Source: Pseudomonas silesiensis (GTDB lineage Bacteria; Pseudomonadota; Gammaproteobacteria; Pseudomonadales; Pseudomonadaceae). Taken from it: a stretch of 64,000 nt of DNA. The stretch lies in NCBI RefSeq assembly GCF_001661075.1, contig NZ_CP014870.1, forward strand, positions 3,926,501 to 3,990,500. The letters are read 5' to 3'. Of this stretch, positions 8,651 through 17,669 are shown one piece after another (the stretch's first letter is position 1; each line of letters starts with the position of its first letter). Both the position numbers and the translations under genes were made by a program. The notes under the pieces were generated by a model. It was not told where the DNA came from. It worked only from the letters and a program-made list of their open reading frames with translations, and did no database searches.

Positions 8651-9219
8651 TGTGTTTCCTCAAGGTCAGTGCAGGTTAAACGCAAGCGCCAGCACCCATT
8701 GAACCGCAACTCGATGGCTGACAGCGGCTCGACATCGATCAGATTGAACGCCGCGGCATGCAGCGTTTGAGTCAGTGCGGCGCGAATGACAAATGGATGG
8801 GTGATGGCAACGATGTGCCCCGGCGTTGCCTCCAGTGTCGTCAGCCAGGCGGCCACCCGCGCACCGAGTTGCACCACCGATTCGCCGCCATGGGGGGCCG
8901 AATCAGGGTCGGCGAGCCAGGCCTGGAGCATTTCCGGTTCAGATTTATGCAAATCGTTGATCCGCGAGCCTTTCCACCGCCCGAAATCGCAGTCCCGCAG
9001 CGCCGGGACCACCTCCATGTCACGGCCGAACAATTCGGCGGTTTGCCGGGTTCGCAGTTCGGGGCCGCAGAGCAAACGCGTCGTGCCCGTGAACCGGGCG
9101 CGACGGGAATCCATCGCCAATTGCCCGGCCATCTCCAGTGGCTCATCTGTAGGAAAACGCCCAAGTTTCTGTGAGACAGTTCTAGCGTGACACATCAGCG
9201 TTAAACGGATCGACTGCAC
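8647..9219 (-). CDS. Histidine-phosphatase-family protein with atypical CHA catalytic box
   Basis: 190 residues. The fold signature is that of phosphoglycerate mutase/CobC-type phosphatases: LTLMCHART at the start, LLCGPELRTRQTAELF, DCDFGRWKG, and the second catalytic His in AITHPFVIR. The usual RHG of the first motif is CHA here, so the phosphate-binding Arg is replaced. The catalytic His remains. A GTG start at 9219 is needed to keep the first strand. Coupling to cobF suggests a task in cobalamin or cobamide dephosphorylation, but the altered site makes activity uncertain. Confidence 0.8.
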   Translation of the reverse strand: MQSIRLTLMCHARTVSQKLGRFPTDEPLEMAGQLAMDSRRARFTGTTRLLCGPELRTRQTAELFGRDMEVVPALRDCDFGRWKGSRINDLHKSEPEMLQAWLADPDSAPHGGESVVQLGARVAAWLTTLEATPGHIVAITHPFVIRAALTQTLHAAAFNLIDVEPLSAIELRFNGCWRLRLTCTDLEETQ

Positions 9220-9791
9220 GAATCATCACTCTGTTGAAAGGAACCAATGGCTTAACGCCGCCAATAACCGGGTAATTGTGCCGCAAGTCGCGCAATCGAG
9301 GGCGTTTCGTTTCAGCCTGTCCCTCGGTGTGTCCCGCCTTAAAATCGGCTATCTCCGATACCTTTATAGGCGATGGCCTACAAGATCTGTCGAGATCGCC
9401 GTAGCCCCCGGCATACGGGCATTTCACCCGCTTTTGCGGACCAGGAAACACTGTGAAAAATAAACTAGACAGGGAGCAGGCGATAAATAAATACTGCTTT
9501 CGAGGATCAGCAACTGTACCCGACCACCCATCCAGCAGGAGCCCGGATGCCCTCTCGCAACGACCACGATAACCGTCTCGACTCCCCCTGCGCTCTGTTG
9601 CAAGTTCGATGGCTATTTCAACAAGAAAACAGTCGCCGGCACGGTGCTGCCCCACCCACTGACAACGGCTGATAAAAATAAGTGTGACGTCTGACAGTCA
9701 TGCAGACGATCGCCCATTCAATGCGTGGAAACCGACAGTGATAGTCAGGTCCGGTGCCGACCGCCGGACCCATTGATACAGGAGTGCATCC
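9220..9791. other. Intergenic region, no confident gene
   Basis: This 570-base gap is more AT-rich than its neighbours. It contains a small hairpin (TAGGCGATGGCCTA) and one weak candidate ORF on the plus strand: GTG at 9453 to TAA at 9572, 39 residues, with AGGA seven bases before the GTG. The encoded peptide matches nothing I know. I do not call it a gene. Confidence 0.3.
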
Positions 9792-10808
9792 ATGCTGGTC
9801 TTACGCCCGGTCGAGTTAACCGACCTGCCCCAGTTACAGCGACTTGCCCGCGAAAGCATGGTGGGCGTCACGTCCTTGCCGGACGACACCGAGCGTTTGC
9901 GCCGCAGGATTCTCGATTCTGGCGCCTCATTCGCAAAAGACGTGCAGGGCAATGGGCCGGAGAATTACTTCTTCGTGCTGGAGGATCCTTTGACCCGACG
10001 TTTGGCGGGCTGCTCGGAAATCCTCGCCACCGCAGGCTTCAGCGAACCGTTCCACAGCCTGCGCAACCGGCACTTCACCAGCGCCTCGCGGGAGTTGAAC
10101 ATCGAACATGGCGTACCCGCGCTGTCGTTATGCCACGACCTCAGTGGCCATACCTTGCTGCGGGGTTTTCATATCGATGCAGCGCTGGTGCGCACACCGG
10201 CATCGGAGTTGCTGTCACGGGCGCGGCTGTTGTTCATTGCCGCCCATTCGCGGCGCTTTGGCGACGCGGTGATTACCGAGATCGTCGGCTACAGCGACGA
10301 TGAAGGCGGGTCGCCATTCTGGGATGCGCTGGGCAAGCATTTCTTCGACTTGCCCTACGCCGAGGCCGAGCGACTCTGCGGCCTGGATAGCCGGACCTTC
10401 CTCGCCGATCTGATGCCGCAATACCCGATCTATGTGCCGATGCTGCCGCAGGCCGCGCAGGATTGCATCGGCCGCGTCCACCCCGATGGCCAGGACGCCT
10501 TCGATATCCTCGAGCGCGAAGGATTCGAGACCAACAGCTACGTCGACCTGTTCGACGGCGGCCCGACGCTGTTCGCGCGCACCTCGAACATTCGCTCGAT
10601 TGCGCAGAGCGAGGTCGGTGTCGCGCAATCGGGCTTGCCCATCGACGCCCGTGGCAGCTATCTGGTGAGCAACGATTCACTCGAAAACTATCGTGCAATC
10701 GTCGCCGACCTGGACTATCGCCCGGGACAACCGGTGGCCTTGGATGCCCAAATGTGCGCGGCGCTGCAGGTGACGCAAGGCAACACGATCCGGCTGATCG
10801 ACCTTTGA
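9792..10808 (+). CDS. aruF: Arginine/ornithine N-succinyltransferase subunit alpha
   Basis: 338 residues, the normal AstA/AruF length. It transfers succinyl from succinyl-CoA to the alpha-amino group of arginine or ornithine, the first step of the succinyltransferase (AST) pathway. Family features are the start MLVLRPVELTDLPQLQRLA, the segment GGSPFWDALGKHFFDLPYAEAE in part, FLADLMPQYPIYV and the ending of the form NTIRLIDL. CAGGAG precedes the ATG. It is followed 61 bases later by the beta paralogue. In Pseudomonas these genes normally sit inside aruCFGDBE; here neither aruC nor aruDBE flanks them, so this is probably an extra copy of the pair. Confidence 0.88.
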   Translation: MLVLRPVELTDLPQLQRLARESMVGVTSLPDDTERLRRRILDSGASFAKDVQGNGPENYFFVLEDPLTRRLAGCSEILATAGFSEPFHSLRNRHFTSASRELNIEHGVPALSLCHDLSGHTLLRGFHIDAALVRTPASELLSRARLLFIAAHSRRFGDAVITEIVGYSDDEGGSPFWDALGKHFFDLPYAEAERLCGLDSRTFLADLMPQYPIYVPMLPQAAQDCIGRVHPDGQDAFDILEREGFETNSYVDLFDGGPTLFARTSNIRSIAQSEVGVAQSGLPIDARGSYLVSNDSLENYRAIVADLDYRPGQPVALDAQMCAALQVTQGNTIRLIDL

Positions 10809-10869
10809 GCAGCCTCCGATCCCGCGCCCAACGACAACGCCCGAACAGGCGTGAACAAGGAACCGCATC

Positions 10870-11904
10870 ATGATTGTCCGCCCGGTCAGCGTCACCGACC
10901 TGCCCGCCTTGCTGGCCCTGGTGCGGCAGGCCGGCCCCGGCTTCACCTCCCTGCCTGCCAGCGAGGAACGTCTGGCCCACCGAGTGCGCTGGGCCCAGCG
11001 GACCTTCGCCGGGCAAGTCGAGCGCGCCGACGCCGATTACCTGTTCGTGCTCGAAGATGACGATCAACAGGTGGTGGGGGTCAGCGCCCTGACAGGCGCC
11101 GTGGGCCTGCGTGAGCCCTGGTACAACTACCGGGTCGGCCTGACGGTCAGCTCATCGCCGGACCTGGGTATCCAGCGGCAGATCCCGACCTTGTTCCTGA
11201 ACAATGAAATGACCGGGCAATCGGAGATCTGCTCGCTGTTCCTGCATCCCGACCAACGCCAGGGCAACAATGGTCAATTGTTGTCATTGGGGCGCCTGTT
11301 ATTCGTCGCCGAGTTTACGCACCTGTTCGGCGAAAAGCTCATCGCTGAATTGCGTGGCAGCGCCGACGAAAAAGGCAGCTCGCCGTTCTGGGACAGTCTG
11401 GGCCGGCACTTCTTCAAGATGGATTTCAGCCATGCCGATCACCTGTCCGGGCTGGGCAACAAAGCATTTATCGCCGAGCTGATGCCCCGCCAGCCGCTCT
11501 ACACCTGCCTGCTGACCGAACAGGCCCGGGCGGTGATCGGCAAAGCCCACCCGAACACCGAGCCTGCGATGAATATCCTCATCGCAGAAGGTTTTGCCCA
11601 TAAGGGTTATATCGACATTTTCGACGCCGGCCCGGTCATCGAAGCACCGATTTCGAAAATCCGCACCGTGCGCGACAGCCAGCCACTGCTGCTGGCCATC
11701 GGCACGCCGGACGATGAGGCCCCCGTCTGGCTGATTCATAATCGCCGCCTGGAAAACTGCCGCATCACCAGCGCGCGCGCGCGGCGAGTGGGCAACAGCC
11801 TGATCGTCGACCGCATTACCGCCAAGCGCCTGCAACTGCAACCTGGCAACTCGGTGCGCGCCGTGCCGCTGCTCGATCGACAACCACAGACGGTGGCGGC
11901 GTGA
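10870..11904 (+). CDS. aruG: Arginine/ornithine N-succinyltransferase subunit beta
   Basis: 344 residues, paralogous to the preceding gene. It keeps the family landmarks MIVRPVSVTDLPALLALV, FTSLPASEERL, SSPFWDSLGRHFFKMDF, FIAELMPRQPLYTCLL and a C-terminal beta domain. AAGGA lies before the ATG. The two subunits form a heteromeric cytoplasmic enzyme in P. aeruginosa. The pair stands apart from the rest of an aru operon. No promoter motif stood out in the short gap, so the genes are probably cotranscribed. Confidence 0.9.
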   Translation: MIVRPVSVTDLPALLALVRQAGPGFTSLPASEERLAHRVRWAQRTFAGQVERADADYLFVLEDDDQQVVGVSALTGAVGLREPWYNYRVGLTVSSSPDLGIQRQIPTLFLNNEMTGQSEICSLFLHPDQRQGNNGQLLSLGRLLFVAEFTHLFGEKLIAELRGSADEKGSSPFWDSLGRHFFKMDFSHADHLSGLGNKAFIAELMPRQPLYTCLLTEQARAVIGKAHPNTEPAMNILIAEGFAHKGYIDIFDAGPVIEAPISKIRTVRDSQPLLLAIGTPDDEAPVWLIHNRRLENCRITSARARRVGNSLIVDRITAKRLQLQPGNSVRAVPLLDRQPQTVAA

Positions 11905-12100
11905 TCGGGGTCTGGCACTGACACCGTGGCGAGGGGGCTTGCCACCTCGCCACAAGCAAGCTCCCTTGCCACGGGATTGGCGTCATTGCGGGGCGGCTTT
12001 CAAATTCGTCATCATTTCTCCCCCTTGCGCGTGATAGCCTTTCGTTTTCTCGGCGTTGACACTTTTGCTCAAGCCCTTCCATTCCATTGGTGGAACCCAT

Positions 12101-12970
12101 ATGTCCAGGCTTTCTCATCAAGATTTGCGGCGTAACTTTCGCCAGCTGTTCGCCTCCAATGCCTGTTATCACACCGCGTCGGTCTTCGACCCGATGTCAG
12201 CACGCATTGCCGCCGACCTGGGTTTTGAAGTGGGGATCCTCGGCGGTTCGGTTGCGTCGTTGCAGGTGCTGGGCGCCCCGGATTTTGCCTTGATCACCCT
12301 CAGCGAATTCGCCGAGCAGGCCACCCGCATCGGCCGCGTGGCCCAACTGCCGGTCATCGCCGACGCCGACCACGGTTACGGTAACGCGCTCAACGTGATG
12401 CGTACCATCGTCGAACTCGAACGCGCCGGCGTGGCCGCGCTGACCATCGAAGACACCCTGCTGCCGGCGCAATTCGGCCGCAAATCCACCGACCTGATCA
12501 CCGTGGCCGAAGGTGTCGGCAAGATTCGCGCGGCGCTGGAAGCCCGGGTCGATGCGCAGATGGCAATCATCGCCCGCACCAACGCAGGGATCCTGCCGAT
12601 CCAGGAAATCATCAACCGCACGCGGCAGTACCAGCAGGCCGGTGCGGACGGGATTTGCATGGTGGGGGTCAAGGATTTCGACCAGCTGGAGCAGATCGCC
12701 GAGCACCTGAGCGTGCCGCTGATGCTGGTCACCTACGGCAACCCGCTGCTGCGCGACGACAAACGTTTGGCCGAACTGGGGGTGCGAGTCACCATTGATG
12801 GCCATGGTGCGTACTTTGCTGCGATCAAGGCGACTTACGACAGCCTGCGGGAACAACGGCAGATTTTTACCCAGGCCTCGGACCTGAGCGCGACGGAGCT
12901 GACGCATACGTATACGCAGCCTGAGGAATATATTCGCTGGGCTGAGGAGTTCATGAGCGTCAAGGAGTGA
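12101..12970 (+). CDS. Oxaloacetate decarboxylase, isocitrate lyase/PEP mutase superfamily
   Basis: 289 residues. Superfamily motifs are clear: [19 protein letters not shown], the metal-binding [28 protein letters not shown] and AIIARTNAG. The P. aeruginosa relative PA4872 has been shown to decarboxylate oxaloacetate, and the overall sequence is of that type. The enzyme is cytoplasmic and Mg-dependent. The ATG at 12101 fits the conserved start; a longer frame back to 12056 adds residues with no support. Single gene, followed by a REPIN. Confidence 0.85.
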   Translation: MSRLSHQDLRRNFRQLFASNACYHTASVFDPMSARIAADLGFEVGILGGSVASLQVLGAPDFALITLSEFAEQATRIGRVAQLPVIADADHGYGNALNVMRTIVELERAGVAALTIEDTLLPAQFGRKSTDLITVAEGVGKIRAALEARVDAQMAIIARTNAGILPIQEIINRTRQYQQAGADGICMVGVKDFDQLEQIAEHLSVPLMLVTYGNPLLRDDKRLAELGVRVTIDGHGAYFAAIKATYDSLREQRQIFTQASDLSATELTHTYTQPEEYIRWAEEFMSVKE

Positions 12971-13008
12971 CAGTGCGGCAGGTATAGCTGTACTGACTGT
13001 CCGGACGC

Positions 13009-13118
13009 CTTCGTCGGAACGCCACCCGGGGCAAGCCCGCTCCCACAGTGACCGAGTTGTTTAATCGGACGCGGTCTAATGTGGGAGCGGGCTTGCCCCG
13101 GGTGGCGTTCCGACGAAG
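13009..13118. repeat. REPIN: two REP sequences in inverted orientation
   Basis: The arms starting CTTCGTCGGAACGCCACCCG and its reverse complement at the other end are near-perfect over about 40 bases, around a central segment of about 30 bases. This is the REP doublet (REPIN) form mobilised by RAYT transposases in Pseudomonas. Confidence 0.85.
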
Positions 13119-13166
13119 AGGCCAGTCGCTACACCGCAAAATCCGCGGGCCCGACTTACGCTTAGC

Positions 13167-14408
13167 TTACTTCTTCGCCAACTCCATAATCATCCGCGAC
13201 AACAGATAAATCCGCGGCGCCACGCTTTCCACTTCCGCGTATTCCTCCGGCGTATGAATATTGCCACCGACGATCCCGAATCCATCCAGGGTCGGCGTCC
13301 CCACGCCGGCCGAGAGGCTGGCATCCGCCGCGCCGCCACTGCCCTCCTCCGTCAACTTGCGGCCGATTTCACCGTAGATCCCCTGGGCCATGGCCATCAA
13401 CCGATCCGATTCCGCCGTCTGCGGCATTGGCGGCAAGCCACGTTGAAGGGTGGTGGTGACTTCAGTCTCGGCAATCAGTTTGTCCTTGGACACCCGCGCC
13501 AGGTCCTTCTCGATCCGGTCGAACTCTTCCGGTACCGCGGCCCGCACGTCAGCCTTGGCGGTGGCCTGATCCGGGATCACGTTGGTGCGATCGCCGGCCT
13601 TGATCACGGTGAAATTGATGGTGGTTTTCTTTTCCGCATCCCCCAGTTTGCCCAGTTGCAGAATCTGGTGCGCCGCTTCCATCGCGGCGTTGCGCCCCAA
13701 CTCCGGCGCGACGCCGGCGTGGGCAGCCTTGCCTTTGACCTCGACCACCGCCGTGGCACTGCCTTTGCGCCACACCACCAGGCCATCCGCCGGGCGACCC
13801 GGCTCGAGGTTTAGGGTCACATCGTGGGCCTTGGCGGTTTTCTTGATCAGGTCGGTGGCGATGTCCGAGCCGGTCTCTTCGCTGGCGTCGAGCAGGAAGG
13901 TGATCTGGGCGTAGTCCTTGAAGTCGAGGTTTTTCAGGACTTTCAGCGCATAAATGCCAGCGACGATGCCGCCCTTGTCGTCCATCACCCCCGGCCCGTA
14001 GGCGCGGCCGTCCTTGATGTGGAAGGGTCGCTGGGCCGCTGAGCCTTCCTTGAATACCGTGTCCATGTGCGCCATCAACAGGATTTTCGCCTTGCCGGTA
14101 CCTTTGAGGGTCGCCAGCACATGGTTGCTTTTCTCCGGGGTGTTCGGCACGAGCTCGATGGTAGCGCCGAGTTTTTTCAGCTCGTCGATAGCGATGTCAC
14201 TGACCTGGGTAAGGCCCGGTTCATAACCGGAACCGGAGTCGATGTTCACCAGCCGCTCCAGCAGTTTCAGGGCCTCGCCCTTGTACTGCTCCGAATCGGC
14301 GAGGATTTGTTTGTGGGGTTCGGCGAACGCCACGGGGGCGAAGGCGCCGAAGGCGAGCGTCAAGCAGAGGCTGGTGGCGAGCAGGGAGCGAGGGAGATTG
14401 AGCGTCAT
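13167..14408 (-). CDS. M20-family metallopeptidase (carboxypeptidase G2-like), secreted
   Basis: 413 residues. A signal peptide (about residues 1-28, ending AFAEP) is followed by the M20 catalytic set: LLMAHMDTV (metal His and Asp), GPGVMDDKGG, DASEETGS with the catalytic Glu pair, and LEPGRPADG. A dimerisation domain follows (VEVKGKAAHAGVAPELGRNA). It is a di-zinc exopeptidase, probably removing C-terminal glutamate from peptides or folates in the periplasm. The ATG at 14408 has AAGGAT upstream; the frame stays open further left but only through a REPIN. Single gene. Confidence 0.9.
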   Translation of the reverse strand: MTLNLPRSLLATSLCLTLAFGAFAPVAFAEPHKQILADSEQYKGEALKLLERLVNIDSGSGYEPGLTQVSDIAIDELKKLGATIELVPNTPEKSNHVLATLKGTGKAKILLMAHMDTVFKEGSAAQRPFHIKDGRAYGPGVMDDKGGIVAGIYALKVLKNLDFKDYAQITFLLDASEETGSDIATDLIKKTAKAHDVTLNLEPGRPADGLVVWRKGSATAVVEVKGKAAHAGVAPELGRNAAMEAAHQILQLGKLGDAEKKTTINFTVIKAGDRTNVIPDQATAKADVRAAVPEEFDRIEKDLARVSKDKLIAETEVTTTLQRGLPPMPQTAESDRLMAMAQGIYGEIGRKLTEEGSGGAADASLSAGVGTPTLDGFGIVGGNIHTPEEYAEVESVAPRIYLLSRMIMELAKK

Positions 14409-14512
14409 GAATCGATCCTTGTTTCGTGTCGGGGGAGCTGAAACCCTACCTGACTGACTCGCGCGGCTCCATACCAAATGCGACACATACAAACCTGAAC
14501 AACCACCGATCC

Positions 14513-14613
14513 CTGTAGGAGCGAGCTTGCTCGCGGTGGACGTCCAGACAATGCGGGCATTCAGACTGCCCGCGTCATCGTTGACGTCCATCGCGAGCAA
14601 GCTCGCTCCTACA
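14513..14613. repeat. REPIN
   Basis: TGTAGGAGCGAGCTTGCTCG at the left end has its reverse complement at the right end. A second inner pair (GGACGTCCA/TGACGTCCA region) surrounds GCGGGCATTC...GCCCGC. It lies between the M20 gene and the diguanylate cyclase gene. Confidence 0.85.
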
Positions 14614-14631
14614 AGGGGCCCATGCAGGCCC

Positions 14632-15675
14632 TCAGACCGGGTCGAGCAACTCGCGCCGAGGCCGGCCATCGCCGCAGCAGATCACCCGGTTGCGACCCGT
14701 GGTCTTGGCCTCATACAGCGCCCGGTCGGCGTCGTTGAGCCAGAAGGTCGCGTCGGTGTGGGCCGGATTGAAGGCAGCCAAGCCGATACTCAGGCTGACT
14801 TTCAGCGCCGGGTTCTGCTCATAGCCCAGCGTGGCGAAGCGATCTCGTAGCGCGTCCATGGCAGCGGCGGCGCTGGCGAGTGGCAGATCCGGGAGGATCA
14901 CGCAGAATTCATCGCCACCGTAACGACCGGCGAGGTCGGCTGCCCGCAGGTTCTGTTTGAGTATCTTGCTCAGCTGGCGCAACACGATATCCCCGGCGAC
15001 ATGGCCGTAGGTGTCGTTGATGGTTTTGAAATGGTCAATGTCGATCAGCGCAACCGCCCCGCCCCGATGCTGGCGTTGGCAGCGCTGGAATTCGACTTCC
15101 AGTTGATCCTTCCAGGCGCCGTGGTTGAGCAGGCCGGTGAGGCTGTCAGTGCGGCTCAGGGCAAGCAACTCACGCTTGTGACGGCCCAGCGTCGTGGCCT
15201 GACGGAAACAGATCCAGCCCAGCGCCAACGGGTAGAGACTCAGCAAGGGCAGACAGGCATACAACTGCAGCGGAGTGGTCTGCGCGATGGACAGCGGCGT
15301 GAAAATCAGCCAGCCGATGCCTATCCCCAGCACCTGCGCGATGGTCCCCACCAGCAGGAAACGCAGGCCCCCGATCGCCACATTGTTCATCGCCATCATC
15401 GACAGCGTCGCCGCGGTGGGCAGTGGATTGAACTGCATGGCGGCGACCCAGAAACCGCCGAGGAAGGCATCCATCAGGATGTTCCGGTGCTCGGCGTGGA
15501 AGGGCACCTTCGCCCGACGCGCCCATTGGTAGGCCACATGCGGCCACAGAATGCCGTTGAGCAGCATCAATACCCAGACCCACGGGGCCGGATCGAGTGG
15601 ATACATTGCCGCGCCCACACACAAAAGCCCAAGGGCCAGGCCCAGGGTTCGCGATGTATAAAGCCTCCTGGCCAT
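14632..15675 (-). CDS. MASE2-GGDEF diguanylate cyclase
   Basis: 347 residues. The N-terminal half has the membrane-spanning MASE2 sensor pattern (RTLGLALGLLCVG, PHVAYQWARRAKVPFHAEHRN in part, five to six hydrophobic segments). The C-terminal half is a complete GGDEF domain: DSLTGLLNHGAWKDQL, ALIDIDHFKTINDTYGH, active site RYGGDEFCV, and SLSIGLAAF. It makes cyclic di-GMP at the inner membrane and resembles AdrA/DgcC. No RxxD inhibitory site is visible five residues before the GGDEF. I chose the ATG at 15675 (AAGGA six bases upstream); starts at 15705 or 15738 are possible. Confidence 0.9.
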   Translation of the reverse strand: MARRLYTSRTLGLALGLLCVGAAMYPLDPAPWVWVLMLLNGILWPHVAYQWARRAKVPFHAEHRNILMDAFLGGFWVAAMQFNPLPTAATLSMMAMNNVAIGGLRFLLVGTIAQVLGIGIGWLIFTPLSIAQTTPLQLYACLPLLSLYPLALGWICFRQATTLGRHKRELLALSRTDSLTGLLNHGAWKDQLEVEFQRCQRQHRGGAVALIDIDHFKTINDTYGHVAGDIVLRQLSKILKQNLRAADLAGRYGGDEFCVILPDLPLASAAAAMDALRDRFATLGYEQNPALKVSLSIGLAAFNPAHTDATFWLNDADRALYEAKTTGRNRVICCGDGRPRRELLDPV

Positions 15676-15924
15676 TGAAAGTCCTTTTCCTCCCGTTTTT
15701 TCCATGGGGCCTCTATGCCGCTGACGGAACCTGAACACTCCAAGGTTACAGGTGTGCTGGAAGTCTATCAGGGCAACGTCAAATAGCCATCACCGGCTGG
15801 CGGCCTGAATATCGTCCCATTGAAAAAAACACATCTGCGTCTATCGAAGTTCGCCCCTGAGCGGAACGGACCTACACTGAAATGAGATCGCAGCCTGTCC
15901 CGATCAGATAGAAGGAAGACGCTG

Positions 15925-16881
15925 ATGCTTTTGTTGGTTGTCGCAATCGCGGTTTTCGTAGCCTGGAGCTGGTTGAGCTACCCGGCCATCGGGTATTGGC
16001 TGTATGACCTGAACATGGCGGCGGAAGCCAAGCTGTATCGCCTGCACAAGATCGTTGTGCCCATCACTGAAATGACGGTTTCGACCTGGCAAGGCGGACC
16101 GTACGAGGCATCCAGCAGCGTGCTGATGCTCCACGGCTTCAGCGCCGACAAGAACATCTGGCTGCGCTTTGCCCGCCACTTTGTCGGCAACTATCGGGTG
16201 ATCATCCCCGACATTGCCGGTCACGGAGAAACCGGCTTCAAAGCGGGCGGCGGTTACGACATTGCGTTGCAGGCCAAGCGGATGATCCAGTTGCTCGACG
16301 TCTGCGGGGTCGAAAAGGTGCATGTGATCGGCAACGCCATGGGTGGCTACATGGCGGCGTGGCTGGCTGCCAACTATCCAGATCGCATTGTCTCATTGGC
16401 CCTGATCGACCCGGCCGGTGTCGCCGCGCCAGAGGTCAGTGACCTGGAGCGGCATCTGGCCAAGGGGCACAACCCGTTTCTGATTCACTCCAAGGAGGAG
16501 TTCCAGCGTTTCTACGCCATGACCATGACCCAGCCGCCGTGGGTTCCCGGTGTGGTGCTGGACGCCATTGCCCAGCGCTACGAACAGGCCTGCGATGAAC
16601 TGGAAGAAATCTTCAGGGAGTATCGCGCCAGTGCGCCGATGGAACCGCGGCTCCCGGACATCAAGTGCCCCGCGCTTTTGGTGTGGGGGCGCAAGGACCG
16701 CTTGATCGATGTCAGCAGCGTGGCCATCTGGAGCAAAGGCATCGACGATTTGCGGGTGGAGATCCTGGAAGGCATCGGCCATCTGCCCATGGTCGAAGAC
16801 CCTTCGCACACGGCACAGGTGTATCGGGAGTTTTTGGCATCCCAACGTTCGGAAAGTCCCCAGGATCAACGGCTGCACTGA
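15925..16881 (+). CDS. Alpha/beta hydrolase with Ala at the nucleophile position
   Basis: 318 residues. A membrane-anchoring hydrophobic stretch (residues 1-16) precedes an alpha/beta hydrolase domain. The oxyanion segment MLHGFSADKNIW (H70) and the late acid and His (GRKDRLID; GIGHLPMVED) are intact. The nucleophile elbow, GxSxG in active enzymes, reads GNAMGG at residues 136-141: codon GCC at 16336-16338 puts alanine where serine is expected. Reading frame and surrounding sequence are otherwise undamaged, so it is an expressed protein rather than a decayed gene. It may be a binding or scaffolding pseudoenzyme, or use another residue. AAGGAAG lies before the ATG. Confidence 0.85.
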   Translation: MLLLVVAIAVFVAWSWLSYPAIGYWLYDLNMAAEAKLYRLHKIVVPITEMTVSTWQGGPYEASSSVLMLHGFSADKNIWLRFARHFVGNYRVIIPDIAGHGETGFKAGGGYDIALQAKRMIQLLDVCGVEKVHVIGNAMGGYMAAWLAANYPDRIVSLALIDPAGVAAPEVSDLERHLAKGHNPFLIHSKEEFQRFYAMTMTQPPWVPGVVLDAIAQRYEQACDELEEIFREYRASAPMEPRLPDIKCPALLVWGRKDRLIDVSSVAIWSKGIDDLRVEILEGIGHLPMVEDPSHTAQVYREFLASQRSESPQDQRLH

Positions 16882-16919
16882 ACCAGTAGTCCTTCGAAGA
16901 ATGAAGTTCGCAGGATTCT

Positions 16920-16986
16920 GGATCGCAGCCTGCGGCGGCTCCTGCAAGTCCACATACCCCGCAGGAGCTGCCACAGGCTGCGATCT
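16920..16986. repeat. Long inverted repeat between convergent genes
   Basis: GATCGCAGCCTG and CAGGCTGCGATC form the outer arms; GGCTCCTGC and GCAGGAGC continue the stem. It lies between the convergent hydrolase and PfpI-like genes and may act as a bidirectional transcription barrier. It matches a second REP class whose arm recurs near 19000. Confidence 0.6.
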
Positions 16987-16991
16987 CGATC

Positions 16992-17669
16992 TTATTTCAG
17001 CGCCGCCAGAAGCGCCTCGGCAGCCCCTTCGGAAGACGCCGGGTTCTGCCCCGTCAGCAACAAGCCATCCGTGACCACGTAGCTCGCCCAATCAGCGCCC
17101 TTGGAATACAGCCCCCCCTTCTCCTTAAGCATATCCTCCACCAGGAACGGCACGACATTCGTCAGCTGCACAGCGTCCTCCTCGGTGTTGGTGAAGCCCG
17201 TCACGCGCTTGCCCTTGACCAACGGCTGGCCATTCGCATCCTTGACGTGACGAAACACCCCCGGCGCATGGCAGACCGCCGCGACCGGTTTGCCGGCCTG
17301 GTGCAGCGCCTCGATCAGCGCGATCGAATTCGGGTCTTCGGCCAGATCCCACAGAGGCCCATGGCCTCCCGGATAGAATACGGCGTCGTAATCTTCGGCT
17401 CTCACACTGCTCAACAAGGCGGTAGAGGCCAGGGCGGATTGGGCGGCGGAATCTTTGCGAAAACGCTCGGTGGCAGCGGTTTGCGCATCCGGCTCATCGC
17501 TTTTCGGGTCCAGGGGTGGCTGGCCGCCCTTGGGCGAGACCAGCGTCAACTGAGCGCCGGCATCCTTGAATACGTAATACGGTGCGACGAACTCTTCCAG
17601 CCAGAAGCCGGTTTTCTTGCCGGTGTCGCCCAATTGATCGTGGGATGTCAGAACCATCAGGATTTTCAT
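16992..17669 (-). CDS. DJ-1/PfpI-family type 1 glutamine amidotransferase-like protein
   Basis: 225 residues. It carries the nucleophile elbow AAVCHAPGVF with Cys, the Glu-bearing EEFVAPYYVFKDAG, and AVFYPGGHGPLWDL, all typical of the Hsp31/YhbO-like DJ-1 superfamily. Members are deglycases, glyoxalases or stress chaperones in the cytoplasm; which applies cannot be told here. I chose the ATG at 17669; a start at 17702 would add residues lacking conservation. It is a single gene. Confidence 0.85.
   Translation of the reverse strand: MKILMVLTSHDQLGDTGKKTGFWLEEFVAPYYVFKDAGAQLTLVSPKGGQPPLDPKSDEPDAQTAATERFRKDSAAQSALASTALLSSVRAEDYDAVFYPGGHGPLWDLAEDPNSIALIEALHQAGKPVAAVCHAPGVFRHVKDANGQPLVKGKRVTGFTNTEEDAVQLTNVVPFLVEDMLKEKGGLYSKGADWASYVVTDGLLLTGQNPASSEGAAEALLAALK

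Noticed and set aside
9131..9149. A cobalamin-riboswitch B12-box-like string (CCAGTGGCT, reverse complement AGCCACTGG)
   Set aside because: It lies inside the phosphatase coding sequence, encodes conserved residues, and no surrounding riboswitch structure is present.
9453..9572. Small plus-strand frame of 39 residues with a fair ribosome site
   Set aside because: No similarity known, no operon, and amino acid composition is odd; kept only as a note in the intergenic entry.
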